Positions 1 through 5,381 of a stretch of 21,136 nucleotides of DNA are shown here, in pieces. This stretch comes from JBBKWG01 sp037968835 (GTDB lineage Bacteria; Pseudomonadota; Alphaproteobacteria; Rhodobacterales; Rhodobacteraceae): NCBI GenBank assembly GCA_037968835.1, contig JBBKWG010000266.1, forward strand, positions 1 through 21,136, in the 5' to 3' direction. How positions within the stretch are numbered: position 1 is the first letter of the stretch; each line of letters opens with the position of its first letter. The notes under the pieces are model-generated. The model saw only the letters and a list, made by a program, of their open reading frames with translations, was not told the DNA's origin and did not search any database. The translations under genes were made by a program, and so were the position numbers.

Positions 1-299
1 TACGTCTTGTCACGGTCCGGGGCCCAGATCTTGCCACCGCTATAGCTGCCGGAACCCTCCGCTTTCATGTCCCAGAGCATCCGCTTGCCGATGTTCTTGG
101 ACGGGACTTCAGCGCCCGATGGGTCGAAAGCGCGCCGGATCACGCCGCAAATCGCGCCATCGCAGTCGTACAATTCGACATAGCCGAACTTGCCATCGTC
201 GCCCGGTTGGGTCTTGTAGGTCCCGAGAACCGGATCGGCGGCAAGTGCTGGCGTTGCAAGCGCAACGGCGAGAGCCGCGAGTGTCATCTTGAATTTCAT
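1..299 (-). CDS. DUF2147 domain secreted protein (3' end cut by window edge)
   Basis: The leftward frame starts at an ATG (complement of 297-299) preceded by a good Shine-Dalgarno, GGGAGGA, 6 bases away. About 20 N-terminal residues (MKFKMTLAALAVALATPALA, then AD) form a typical Sec signal peptide, so the product is exported. The mature part reads like a DUF2147 protein: a start resembling 'VLGTYKTQPGDDGKFGYVEL', then 'YDCDGAICGVI' with the paired cysteines of this family, then 'GKRMLWDM' and 'GGKIWAPD'. DUF2147 proteins are small beta-rich periplasmic or outer-membrane-associated proteins with no established biochemical role. About 99 residues are visible and the C-terminus lies outside the window. 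The gene diverges from hisA. A second in-frame Met four codons in is possible but lacks an equally placed ribosome site. Confidence 0.85.
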   Translation of the reverse strand, partial: MKFKMTLAALAVALATPALAADPVLGTYKTQPGDDGKFGYVELYDCDGAICGVIRRAFDPSGAEVPSKNIGKRMLWDMKAEGSGSYSGGKIWAPDRDKT

Positions 300-448
300 G
301 GTCGTCCTCCCTTAATTCGGCGCGATCAATTAACGCTCGCACACTACTTCGCAAGCGTGACGTTGGGTCCAGAGCGACGGCGCGCTCCCCTTGCCCCTGC
401 CGCCGCGCTTGGGCATGAGTGGCGCGCGACAAAAAGGAACCCGACGCC

Positions 449-1168
449 ATGATCCTCTATCCAGCGATTGATCTCAAAGACGGTCAATGCGTCCGGTTGC
501 TGAAGGGCGAGATGTCGGAGGCGACGGTGTTCAATGACGATCCCGCAAGCCAGGCAGCCGCATTTGAGGCGGCGGGCGCGGAGTGGGTGCATCTTGTCGA
601 TCTGAACGGCGCGTTTGCCGGGCGTCCCGTGAACGGCAGCGCGGTCGAAGCGATATTGGCGCGGATCACGGTCGCGGCGCAGCTTGGCGGCGGCATCCGC
701 GATATGGCGACAATCGAGGCGTGGCTGGAAAAAGGGCTGTCGCGGGTCATCCTGGGCACCGTCGCGGTCGAGAACCCCGACCTTGTGCGCGAAGCCGCAC
801 GCGCCTTTCCGGGACGCATCGCCGTCGGATTGGACGCGCGCGGCGGACTTGTCGCGACGCGTGGCTGGGCACAAGAGACCGACATGCTGGTAGTAGATCT
901 GGCCCGCGCGTTCGAGGACGCTGGCATCGCGGCAATCATTTATACCGACATTGACAGAGACGGCGCCATGGGTGGGCCGAACGTCGCTGCGACCGAGGCT
1001 CTGGCCCGCGCTGTCGAGGTCCCGGTGATCGCATCGGGCGGTGTGTCGTCGATGGCCGACCTTGTCGCCTTGCGCGACACCGGTGTTATCGCGGGGGCGA
1101 TTTCGGGACGGGCGCTCTATGACGGGGCAATTGATCTTGGCGCGGCGCTGGCGGCGCTTCGGGACTGA
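449..1168 (+). CDS. hisA: HisA, phosphoribosylformimino-5-aminoimidazole carboxamide ribotide isomerase
   Basis: HisA performs the Amadori isomerisation of ProFAR to PRFAR, the fourth step of histidine biosynthesis, in the cytoplasm. The 239-residue product has the usual length and the (beta/alpha)8 half-barrel repeat. The first strand 'YPAIDLKDG' carries catalytic Asp8, and 'VGLDARGG' carries the second catalytic Asp129. Phosphate-binding loops are seen as 'LGGGIRD' near 79-85 and 'ASGGVSS' near 195-201, with 'TDIDRDG' at 166-172. The frame is open further upstream to a GTG at 419, but the ATG at 449 aligns with the family start and follows AAGGA by about 10 bases, so it is preferred. Transcription is towards hisF, but a leftward DUF302 gene separates them. 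The stop codon lies in the loop of a strong hairpin. Confidence 0.97.
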   Translation: MILYPAIDLKDGQCVRLLKGEMSEATVFNDDPASQAAAFEAAGAEWVHLVDLNGAFAGRPVNGSAVEAILARITVAAQLGGGIRDMATIEAWLEKGLSRVILGTVAVENPDLVREAARAFPGRIAVGLDARGGLVATRGWAQETDMLVVDLARAFEDAGIAAIIYTDIDRDGAMGGPNVAATEALARAVEVPVIASGGVSSMADLVALRDTGVIAGAISGRALYDGAIDLGAALAALRD

Positions 1169-1186
1169 ATCTCGTCCCGAAACGCC
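1153..1186. terminator. Hairpin shared by convergent hisA and DUF302 genes
   Basis: TTCGGGAC (1158-1165) and GTCCCGAA (1174-1181) form a perfect 8-bp inverted repeat. After one mismatch the stem extends by GGCG/CGCC, giving 12 pairs over 1153-1186. The hisA stop codon is in the loop and the DUF302 stop begins 10 bases beyond the stem. No T-run follows on either strand, so it is not a canonical intrinsic terminator. It more likely protects 3' ends or aids bidirectional termination between converging genes. Confidence 0.6.
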
Positions 1187-1195
1187 GTTTGCGGT

Positions 1196-1639
1196 TCAAT
1201 CCGCCGCTGCTCTCGCGAAGTTCGCCAGCGCGGTTTCCATCTTTTCGACGAACTCGGAATCATCGTCGATATCAAAGTCCTCGAACATATCCTCGACCTC
1301 CTCGTAGGCGATCCAAGTCTGGCCGTCGTTGTCGGTGTAGACAAGCATCCTCAGCGGCAAAACGAGACCGGCCAGGATGTCCTGCTGCAAAGCCGGCGTT
1401 CCAAGCTGAGGATTGCCGAAGATCAGCAATTCGGCGTCGTTCAGTTGCATGTCGACGCTCTTTGCGCCCTCTGAATGTGGCACGCGCGCGAAAATCGTTG
1501 CGCCTGCCTCCGAGACGGCAAGTTCCAGTTCGTGCATGACTTCCATCAAATCGCCCGTTGCTTCGACACGGACGATGTCGGCCATTGCCGGTACTGCGGC
1601 GAGTGCGAGGGCAGCACTGAGTGTTAGGTTGCGGATCAT
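1196..1639 (-). CDS. Secreted DUF302 domain protein
   Basis: The 147-residue protein begins MIRNLTLSAALALAAVPAMA, a clear Sec signal peptide with an AMA-type cleavage site, so it should be periplasmic. The mature part matches the DUF302 family: an N-terminal strand-helix region, then the core motif 'FGNPQLGTPALQQD', then 'AGLVLPLRMLVYTDNDGQTW', which is very typical of the family. The C-terminal end is acidic (EEVEDMFEDFDIDDDSEF). DUF302 function is not established. The ATG at 1639 is chosen because it begins the signal peptide and follows AAAGGAGA; a longer frame starting at 1717 would add a non-signal extension. The gene is inverted relative to hisA and hisF and sits exactly between them, converging on hisA and diverging from hisF. 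Confidence 0.9.
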   Translation of the reverse strand: MIRNLTLSAALALAAVPAMADIVRVEATGDLMEVMHELELAVSEAGATIFARVPHSEGAKSVDMQLNDAELLIFGNPQLGTPALQQDILAGLVLPLRMLVYTDNDGQTWIAYEEVEDMFEDFDIDDDSEFVEKMETALANFARAAAD

Positions 1640-1737
1640 TTCGGTCTCCTTTGCGGTTCTGCCCTTCAAACGCGCCGTCGGGCCGAAAGGTCCCGAGAGA
1701 TCTGGAACTGGCAGCAACTTGCCGTTACCAAGTGCCC

Positions 1738-2499
1738 ATGCTGAAGACCCGCATCATCCCCTGTCTGGACGTCGCCGACGGGCGCGTCGTCAAGGGCGTG
1801 AACTTCGTCGATCTCATCGACGCGGGCGATCCAGTCGCGGCGGCGATCGCCTATGATGCCGCCGGGGCCGACGAGCTTTGCTTTCTGGACATCAACGCGA
1901 CCCACGAGAACCGCGGCACGATGCACGATCTGGCTCGGCGCACGGCAGAGCATTGCTTCATGCCGTTGACGGTGGGCGGCGGTGTCAGGACGGTGGACGA
2001 TGTGCGCGCGTTGCTTCTGGCCGGGGCCGACAAGGTAAGTTTCAATTCTGCCGCGGTTGCCGATCCCGACGTCGTTGCGCGGGCCGCTGACCACTTCGGC
2101 AGCCAATGCATTGTCGTGGCGATCGACGCCAAGACGGTTTCGCCGGGTCGCTGGGAGATCTTCACGCATGGCGGGCGCAAACCGACGGGGATCGACGCAG
2201 TGGAGTTTGCAAGGACAGTGGTGGCAAAGGGCGCGGGCGAGATTCTGTTGACCTCGATGGACCGCGACGGGACGCGGGCGGGCTTCAATCTGCCGCTCAC
2301 CCGCGCGATTTCGGATGCGGTGTCGGTGCCGGTGATCGCGTCGGGCGGTGTCGGGACGCTGGATCATCTGGTCGAAGGCGTGCGCGAGGGTCATGCCAGC
2401 GCGGTTCTAGCAGCGTCGATATTTCACTTCGGCGATTTCACCATCGGTCAGGCCAAGGCACATATGGCTGCGGCCGGCATACCTATGAGGCTGGCATGA
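1738..2499 (+). CDS. hisF: HisF, imidazole glycerol phosphate synthase cyclase subunit
   Basis: HisF is the synthase subunit that uses ammonia delivered by HisH to convert PRFAR into imidazole glycerol phosphate and AICAR (fifth step of histidine synthesis). The 253-residue protein has the normal family length. Catalytic Asp11 is in 'RIIPCLDVADGRVVKG' and Asp130 is in 'VVAIDAKTV'. Barrel and phosphate loops include 'FLDINATHENRGT', 'LTVGGGVRTVDD', 'LLTSMDRDGT' and 'VIASGGVGTLDH'. The ATG at 1738 begins the conserved MLKTRIIPCLD start; an upstream extension of the frame to 1621 is not family-like. No strong Shine-Dalgarno precedes this ATG. It overlaps hisE by four bases (ATGA), implying coupled translation. 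No hisH is visible in the window. Confidence 0.97.
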   Translation: MLKTRIIPCLDVADGRVVKGVNFVDLIDAGDPVAAAIAYDAAGADELCFLDINATHENRGTMHDLARRTAEHCFMPLTVGGGVRTVDDVRALLLAGADKVSFNSAAVADPDVVARAADHFGSQCIVVAIDAKTVSPGRWEIFTHGGRKPTGIDAVEFARTVVAKGAGEILLTSMDRDGTRAGFNLPLTRAISDAVSVPVIASGGVGTLDHLVEGVREGHASAVLAASIFHFGDFTIGQAKAHMAAAGIPMRLA

Positions 2500-2804
2500 A
2501 CGCGCTCGATCGTCTGGCCCGGACTATCGCCGCGCGCAAGGGCGCGGATCCCGGCACATCGTGGACGGCGAAACTGTTGTCGGCCGGGCCCGAGAAGGCG
2601 GCGGAGAAATTCGGCGAGGAAGCCATTGAGGCCGTCATCGAAGCCGTGCGCGGGGATCGCGACCGGCTCACCGCCGAAGCCGCCGACGTGCTCTATCATC
2701 TGCTGGTCATGCTGGCGTCGCGCGATCTGACGCTCGACGATGTGTTGAGCGAGTTGGAACGTCGCGAGGGTACGTCGGGGATTGCCGAAAAGGCGTCCCG
2801 CTAG
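2496..2804 (+). CDS. hisE: HisE, phosphoribosyl-ATP pyrophosphohydrolase
   Basis: HisE hydrolyses phosphoribosyl-ATP to phosphoribosyl-AMP and pyrophosphate, the second step of histidine synthesis. The 102-residue protein is an all-alpha MazG-like enzyme. Metal-binding helices are visible in 'KFGEEAIEAVIEAVRGD' (about 39-55) and 'EAADVLYHLLVML' (about 61-73), with the E-E-x-x-E and E-x-x-D patterns of the family. Its ATG overlaps the hisF TGA (ATGA), so translation is probably coupled to hisF. As in most alphaproteobacteria it is a stand-alone HisE and not a HisIE fusion. The stop codon TAG lies in a CTAG palindrome that also provides the stop of the opposing CoA-binding gene. Confidence 0.95.
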   Translation: MNALDRLARTIAARKGADPGTSWTAKLLSAGPEKAAEKFGEEAIEAVIEAVRGDRDRLTAEAADVLYHLLVMLASRDLTLDDVLSELERREGTSGIAEKASR

Positions 2805-3235
2805 ACGGCAAGTTCACGCGAAATCAGGCGCTTGTGTTCGATCAAAAGGCATTTGTCCTCGATCACGTCCAAACCGTGCGCCCTTGCGAGAATGCGGGCA
2901 GCGTCGTTACGAATGCCAAGTTGCATCCACACGAATTTCAGTCCCGGCAAAGCAGAAATCGCCGCCTCGACCATCGGCAGAACCTGATCGGGGCGGCGGA
3001 AGATATTCAGCATGTCGACAGGTTCTTCGATTTCCGACAGGTGCGCGGCCACCGTTTCACCGAACAATTCCTTGCCAGAATGACCGGGATTGACGGGAAA
3101 AACCCGATATCCCACATCGTCCAAATACGTTCCGACCCGAAAACTCGGGCGGTCAGGCTTTATCGACGCGCCGACCATCGCGATGGTGCGGGTCTGAAGC
3201 AGGATACGTGCCATTTGTTCGTCTGACGGAGTCAT
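2801..3235 (-). CDS. CoA-binding domain protein (YccU-like)
   Basis: The 144-residue protein is a single Rossmann-type CoA_binding_2 domain. The N-terminal 'IAMVGASIKPDRPSFRVG' resembles the nucleotide-binding glycine region of succinyl-CoA synthetase alpha subunits. It continues with 'GYRVFPVNPGHSGKELFGE', 'PVDMLNIFRRPDQV', 'LKFVWMQLGIRND' and ends with 'DVIEDKCLLIEHKRL', all in the order expected for the YccU family. The cellular role of this family is not established; CoA binding is inferred from the domain. It probably starts at the ATG at 3235, with an AAGGGG stretch about 13 bases upstream as a poorly spaced ribosome site; a Met eight codons in is an alternative. It converges on hisE with a 4-bp overlap. 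An intrinsic terminator ends only 18 bases before its start codon. Confidence 0.9.
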   Translation of the reverse strand: MTPSDEQMARILLQTRTIAMVGASIKPDRPSFRVGTYLDDVGYRVFPVNPGHSGKELFGETVAAHLSEIEEPVDMLNIFRRPDQVLPMVEAAISALPGLKFVWMQLGIRNDAARILARAHGLDVIEDKCLLIEHKRLISRELAV

Positions 3236-3253
3236 AACGCGAGCGGCCCCTTC

Positions 3254-3288
3254 AAAAAAAGGACGCCCGATGCAAATGCCCGGGCGTC
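3254..3288 (-). terminator. Leftward Rho-independent terminator after the YHS gene
   Basis: Read on the minus strand, GACGCCCG (3288-3281) and CGGGCGTC (3269-3262) form a perfect 8-bp stem. It is followed almost directly by seven T residues (complement of 3254-3260), a textbook intrinsic terminator. It lies 114 bases downstream of the YHS gene stop and 18 bases upstream of the CoA-binding gene start. It could therefore end the YHS transcript or act as an attenuator for the next gene. Confidence 0.85.
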
Positions 3289-3402
3289 AGTCACGGAACG
3301 AGGGACAGTGAAATGGCACCGGGTGTTCCGAACCCGGGCCATGACCTAAAGATGGGGTCGCGGTGGCATTCTGCAAAGAGGTGTCGCAAATTTGTGATCA
3401 CC

Positions 3403-3861
3403 TCAGGCGTTGAGCACACCGGGCCAGTTTGCGTCTGCCGCCGCGATGTTTCCCGGTATGTCCTGTCGCCAGATATCGCGAACCCCGGTTGAAAAATTGA
3501 GATAAAGCCTGTTTTCGTGGATCGACCAGGCGAATGGGTCGGTCGTCGCGGTCGCGCCCTTGGACACGGCATAGGCGCAGTAGCCGCCGTATTTCGGTGC
3601 AAAGGCGTCAGGATCAGAATCAAACGTCGCTTTATTGTCGGCGCTGGCAAACCGCAATTCTGCGCCCTGCCAGTCAGATATGAATTCGGGCGAGCCTTCG
3701 ACCGGTTTTCCCTCGGTGAAGTACGCAACGGGGTCATAGCCGTGGATGGCAATTCCATTCGTAGAAAAGACCGGATCGGTCGCGGCCCACGCGGGTGCGC
3801 TGAGGATTCGAACGAGCGGCAATGTTGCGGCGGCGGCGAGGACGTGGCGGCGGCTGATCAT
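3403..3861 (-). CDS. Exported YHS domain protein with a twin-arginine-like signal
   Basis: The 152-residue protein begins MISRRHVLAAAATLPLVRIL and continues to APAWA, an SRR-containing hydrophobic leader consistent with Tat export, although the motif SRRHVLA is not perfect. The rest carries a YHS domain: 'IHGYDPVAYFTEGKPVEG', 'WQGAELRFASADNKATF', 'DPDAFAPKYGGYCAYAVSKG', then a C-terminal 'WSIHENRLYLNFSTGVRD' segment typical of the 'YHS domain-containing protein' family. YHS domains are linked to metal binding, but no enzymatic activity can be assigned. The start at 3861 is preferred over the in-frame ATG at 3873 because GGAGA lies about 6 bases before it and it begins the signal peptide. A terminator lies downstream. 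Confidence 0.85.
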   Translation of the reverse strand: MISRRHVLAAAATLPLVRILSAPAWAATDPVFSTNGIAIHGYDPVAYFTEGKPVEGSPEFISDWQGAELRFASADNKATFDSDPDAFAPKYGGYCAYAVSKGATATTDPFAWSIHENRLYLNFSTGVRDIWRQDIPGNIAAADANWPGVLNA

Positions 3862-3960
3862 GGCGGTCTCCATGGATGTATGATGTCTGAGACCAAGATG
3901 GCGCAGGAATCGGGGCGAAGATAGGGGGCCTCAACGCTGTGTGATGGCCCGCTCAATTCG

Positions 3961-3992
3961 CGTGACAATTGTTACAGTTGTCGCAAGTCACG
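3961..3992. repeat. Nested inverted repeat in the zinc-ribbon/YHS intergenic region
   Basis: CGTGAC (3961-3966) and GTCACG (3987-3992) are inverted, with GACAA/TTGTC nested inside (3964-3968 and 3978-3982) and a short palindrome ACAATTGT at 3965-3972. The element lies between the zinc-ribbon stop and the YHS start in an otherwise empty 145-bp spacer. It could be a protein-binding site or a weak 3' structure; neither is shown. Confidence 0.3.
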
Positions 3993-4006
3993 TCTGCACG
4001 GCATGC

Positions 4007-4324
4007 TCAGTCGAAGATTTCCTCGAACACATCCTCGACCCTGTCGAACACTTCTTCCATGAAGCGACGCGAGAGGCTTTTGCGCGATCGGTATTTGCGC
4101 GGCTTTGTGATTTTGCGCGATTTTCGGACGCCACGCCGGTCCCGTTCGGCAACAGGTCGCACGCGGTTTCGGTCGCTGATGGCATCGCTGCGCAACATCT
4201 TCAGATCGTGGAGTGGTGCGCCGCAATTTGCACAAGCCAGCTCATGCCGGTCTCTACCGCGCAGGATCAGCGCCGCACGGGTTCCGCAATAACAGCAGGT
4301 GGCGATTTTCGTTCCGTTCGACAT
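4007..4324 (-). CDS. Small zinc-ribbon protein with basic linker and acidic tail
   Basis: The 105-residue protein has three parts. The N-terminal part is a zinc ribbon with two CxxC pairs (Cys10/Cys13 in 'TCCYCGTR' and Cys31/Cys34 in 'ACANCGAPL'). The middle (about 50-90) is rich in Arg and Lys ('RRGVRKSRKITKPRKYRSRK'). The last 18 residues form an acidic, amphipathic-looking helix (MEEVFDRVEDVFEEIFD). No function is recognised; the ribbon plus basic stretch suggests nucleic-acid binding. The ATG at 4324 is chosen because GGAGG precedes it by 4 bases and it starts just before the ribbon; the frame extends further upstream only inside rlmB. It lies 10 bases downstream of rlmB on the same strand, so the two are very probably one operon, consistent with an RNA-linked role. 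Confidence 0.75.
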   Translation of the reverse strand: MSNGTKIATCCYCGTRAALILRGRDRHELACANCGAPLHDLKMLRSDAISDRNRVRPVAERDRRGVRKSRKITKPRKYRSRKSLSRRFMEEVFDRVEDVFEEIFD

Positions 4325-4334
4325 CAACCCTCCG

Positions 4335-5111
4335 TCAAGCGCGATGCGCGGCATATAGGGCGATGGCGGCGGCGTTCGAGACATTGAGCGATCCGAACGC
4401 GTCGGCGAACGGGATTCGCGCCAGAAGATCGCAGGTCTCCTTGGTCTTGTCCCGCAACCCCGGACCCTCGGCGCCAAGGACAAGCGCGACCGGTCGGTCG
4501 GAAAACTTTGCCAATGCAGCGTCGATCGTGGTGTCTGCGTCGCCGTCCAGACCGATCAGGGAAAAGCCCATGTTTCGCAGGCTTTCCATCGCGCCGGACA
4601 GGTTCTTGACCCGCAGATACGGCTGACGTTCAAGCGCGCCCGAAGCGGACTTCGCGAGCGCGCCGGTTTCCGGCGCAGCATGGCGGGCGGGCGCGATGAC
4701 GGCCCGTGCGCCGAAAACCTCGGCGGAGCGCAGGATCGCGCCGACATTGTGAGGATCGGTCACGCGGTCAAGACAAAGCACAAGCGCCCGGCCCTCGCCT
4801 GTTGTTGCCAGCGCGTCGAGCGTGCCCCAGTCCAGCGGCATCACTTCCAACGCCGCGCCCTGATGAACCGAGCCGGGATCGAGCGGTGCGGGAAACTTGC
4901 GCGGATCAGCGATTTCAGGGGTCAGACCCGAGTTGGCGACGGCTTCGCCTAGCCTGTCGGCGGCGTTCCGTGTCACGACCAGCCGCAGTTTCTCGCGCGC
5001 CGGATTTTCGAGCGCATCGCGCACGGCATGGAGACCGAACAGCCAGAGCGTCGTCTGACCCTCGTCGCGACGGGTTTTCTCCTTTTCGATCACCCACTTC
5101 GGCTTCTTCAT
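4335..5111 (-). CDS. rlmB: RlmB/TrmH-family 23S rRNA 2'-O-ribose methyltransferase
   Basis: The 258-residue protein belongs to the SpoU/TrmH group of SPOUT methyltransferases. An N-terminal L30e-like substrate-binding domain is visible from 'LWLFGLHAVRDAL' (23-35) to 'HQGAALEVMPLDW' (83-95). The catalytic domain follows. Motif 1 'DRVTDPHNVGAILRSAEVFG' (115-134) holds the conserved Asn122 and Arg128, motif 2 is 'VLGAEGPGLR' (211-220) and motif 3 is 'SLNVSNAAAIALY' (241-253), which form the knotted SAM site. The closest role is 2'-O-methylation of G2251 in 23S rRNA; another RNA target cannot be excluded from sequence. The ATG at 5111 follows AGAGGACG. That Shine-Dalgarno is part of a 9-bp inverted repeat. 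The zinc-ribbon gene follows 10 bases downstream. Confidence 0.92.
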   Translation of the reverse strand: MKKPKWVIEKEKTRRDEGQTTLWLFGLHAVRDALENPAREKLRLVVTRNAADRLGEAVANSGLTPEIADPRKFPAPLDPGSVHQGAALEVMPLDWGTLDALATTGEGRALVLCLDRVTDPHNVGAILRSAEVFGARAVIAPARHAAPETGALAKSASGALERQPYLRVKNLSGAMESLRNMGFSLIGLDGDADTTIDAALAKFSDRPVALVLGAEGPGLRDKTKETCDLLARIPFADAFGSLNVSNAAAIALYAAHRA

Positions 5112-5116
5112 GCGAG

Positions 5117-5192
5117 ACGTCCTCTATTGCGGTGCGCCAGCCCTATCGCCCCCGCCCCCGGCTGCCAAGTCTGCACGCGCCGAAGAGGACGT
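5117..5192. repeat. Inverted repeat covering the rlmB ribosome-binding site
   Basis: ACGTCCTCT (5117-5125) and AGAGGACGT (5184-5192) are perfect 9-base inverted repeats 58 bases apart. In the leftward rlmB transcript the downstream copy is the Shine-Dalgarno AGAGGA itself, so an upstream leader copy could pair with it and hide it. This holds only if transcription starts to the right of 5192. Confidence 0.4.
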
Positions 5193-5199
5193 TTTGCGG

Positions 5200-5228
5200 T
5201 TGACCGTGCACGCGCCCGTAGTTATCTC
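5200..5228 (+). promoter_or_regulatory. Candidate sigma-70 promoter of tRNA-Tyr
   Basis: TTGACC (5200-5205) is a good -35 element. With a 17-base spacer it is followed by TATCTC (5223-5228), a modest -10. A start near 5235 would give a leader of about 27 bases before the tRNA. No better candidate is seen between rlmB and the tRNA. Confidence 0.4.
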
Positions 5229-5261
5229 ACGCTCCGTGCCGGGCCTCGGTTTGGTGCACGT

Positions 5262-5345
5262 GGGCGACAGGCCGCAAGGTGTGGCAGGGGACTGTAACTC
5301 CCTCGCGGAGACGCACGCCTGGTTCGATTCCAGGGTCGCCCACCA
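5262..5345 (+). tRNA. tRNA-Tyr: tRNA-Tyr (anticodon GTA), CCA encoded
   Basis: The acceptor stem GGGCGAC (5262-5268) pairs perfectly with GTCGCCC (5335-5341), followed by discriminator A and encoded CCA (5343-5345). The D stem is GCCG/TGGC, the anticodon stem is GGGGA/TCCCT with loop CTGTAAC, and the anticodon GTA is at 5294-5296. The T arm is CCTGG/CCAGG with loop TTCGATT. The variable region is 14 bases (5304-5317) with a GCG-GAGA-CGC mini-stem, as expected for the class II tRNA-Tyr of bacteria. Position 8 is A and the first D-loop base is C, where most tRNAs have U8 and A14. The gene is convergent with mtlK, whose stop is 36 bases beyond the CCA. Confidence 0.95.
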
Positions 5346-5381
5346 TTTTCAGCAAAACGAGTTCATGGCTCGGATAATGGA

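Noticed and set aside
419..448. GTG start for hisA ten codons upstream
   Set aside because: The ATG at 449 matches the conserved protein start and has a well-placed AAGGA.
5262..5345. tRNA-Tyr as an integration site of a genomic island carrying the polyol operon
   Set aside because: No second copy of the tRNA 3' end, no integrase and no mobility genes were seen in the window.
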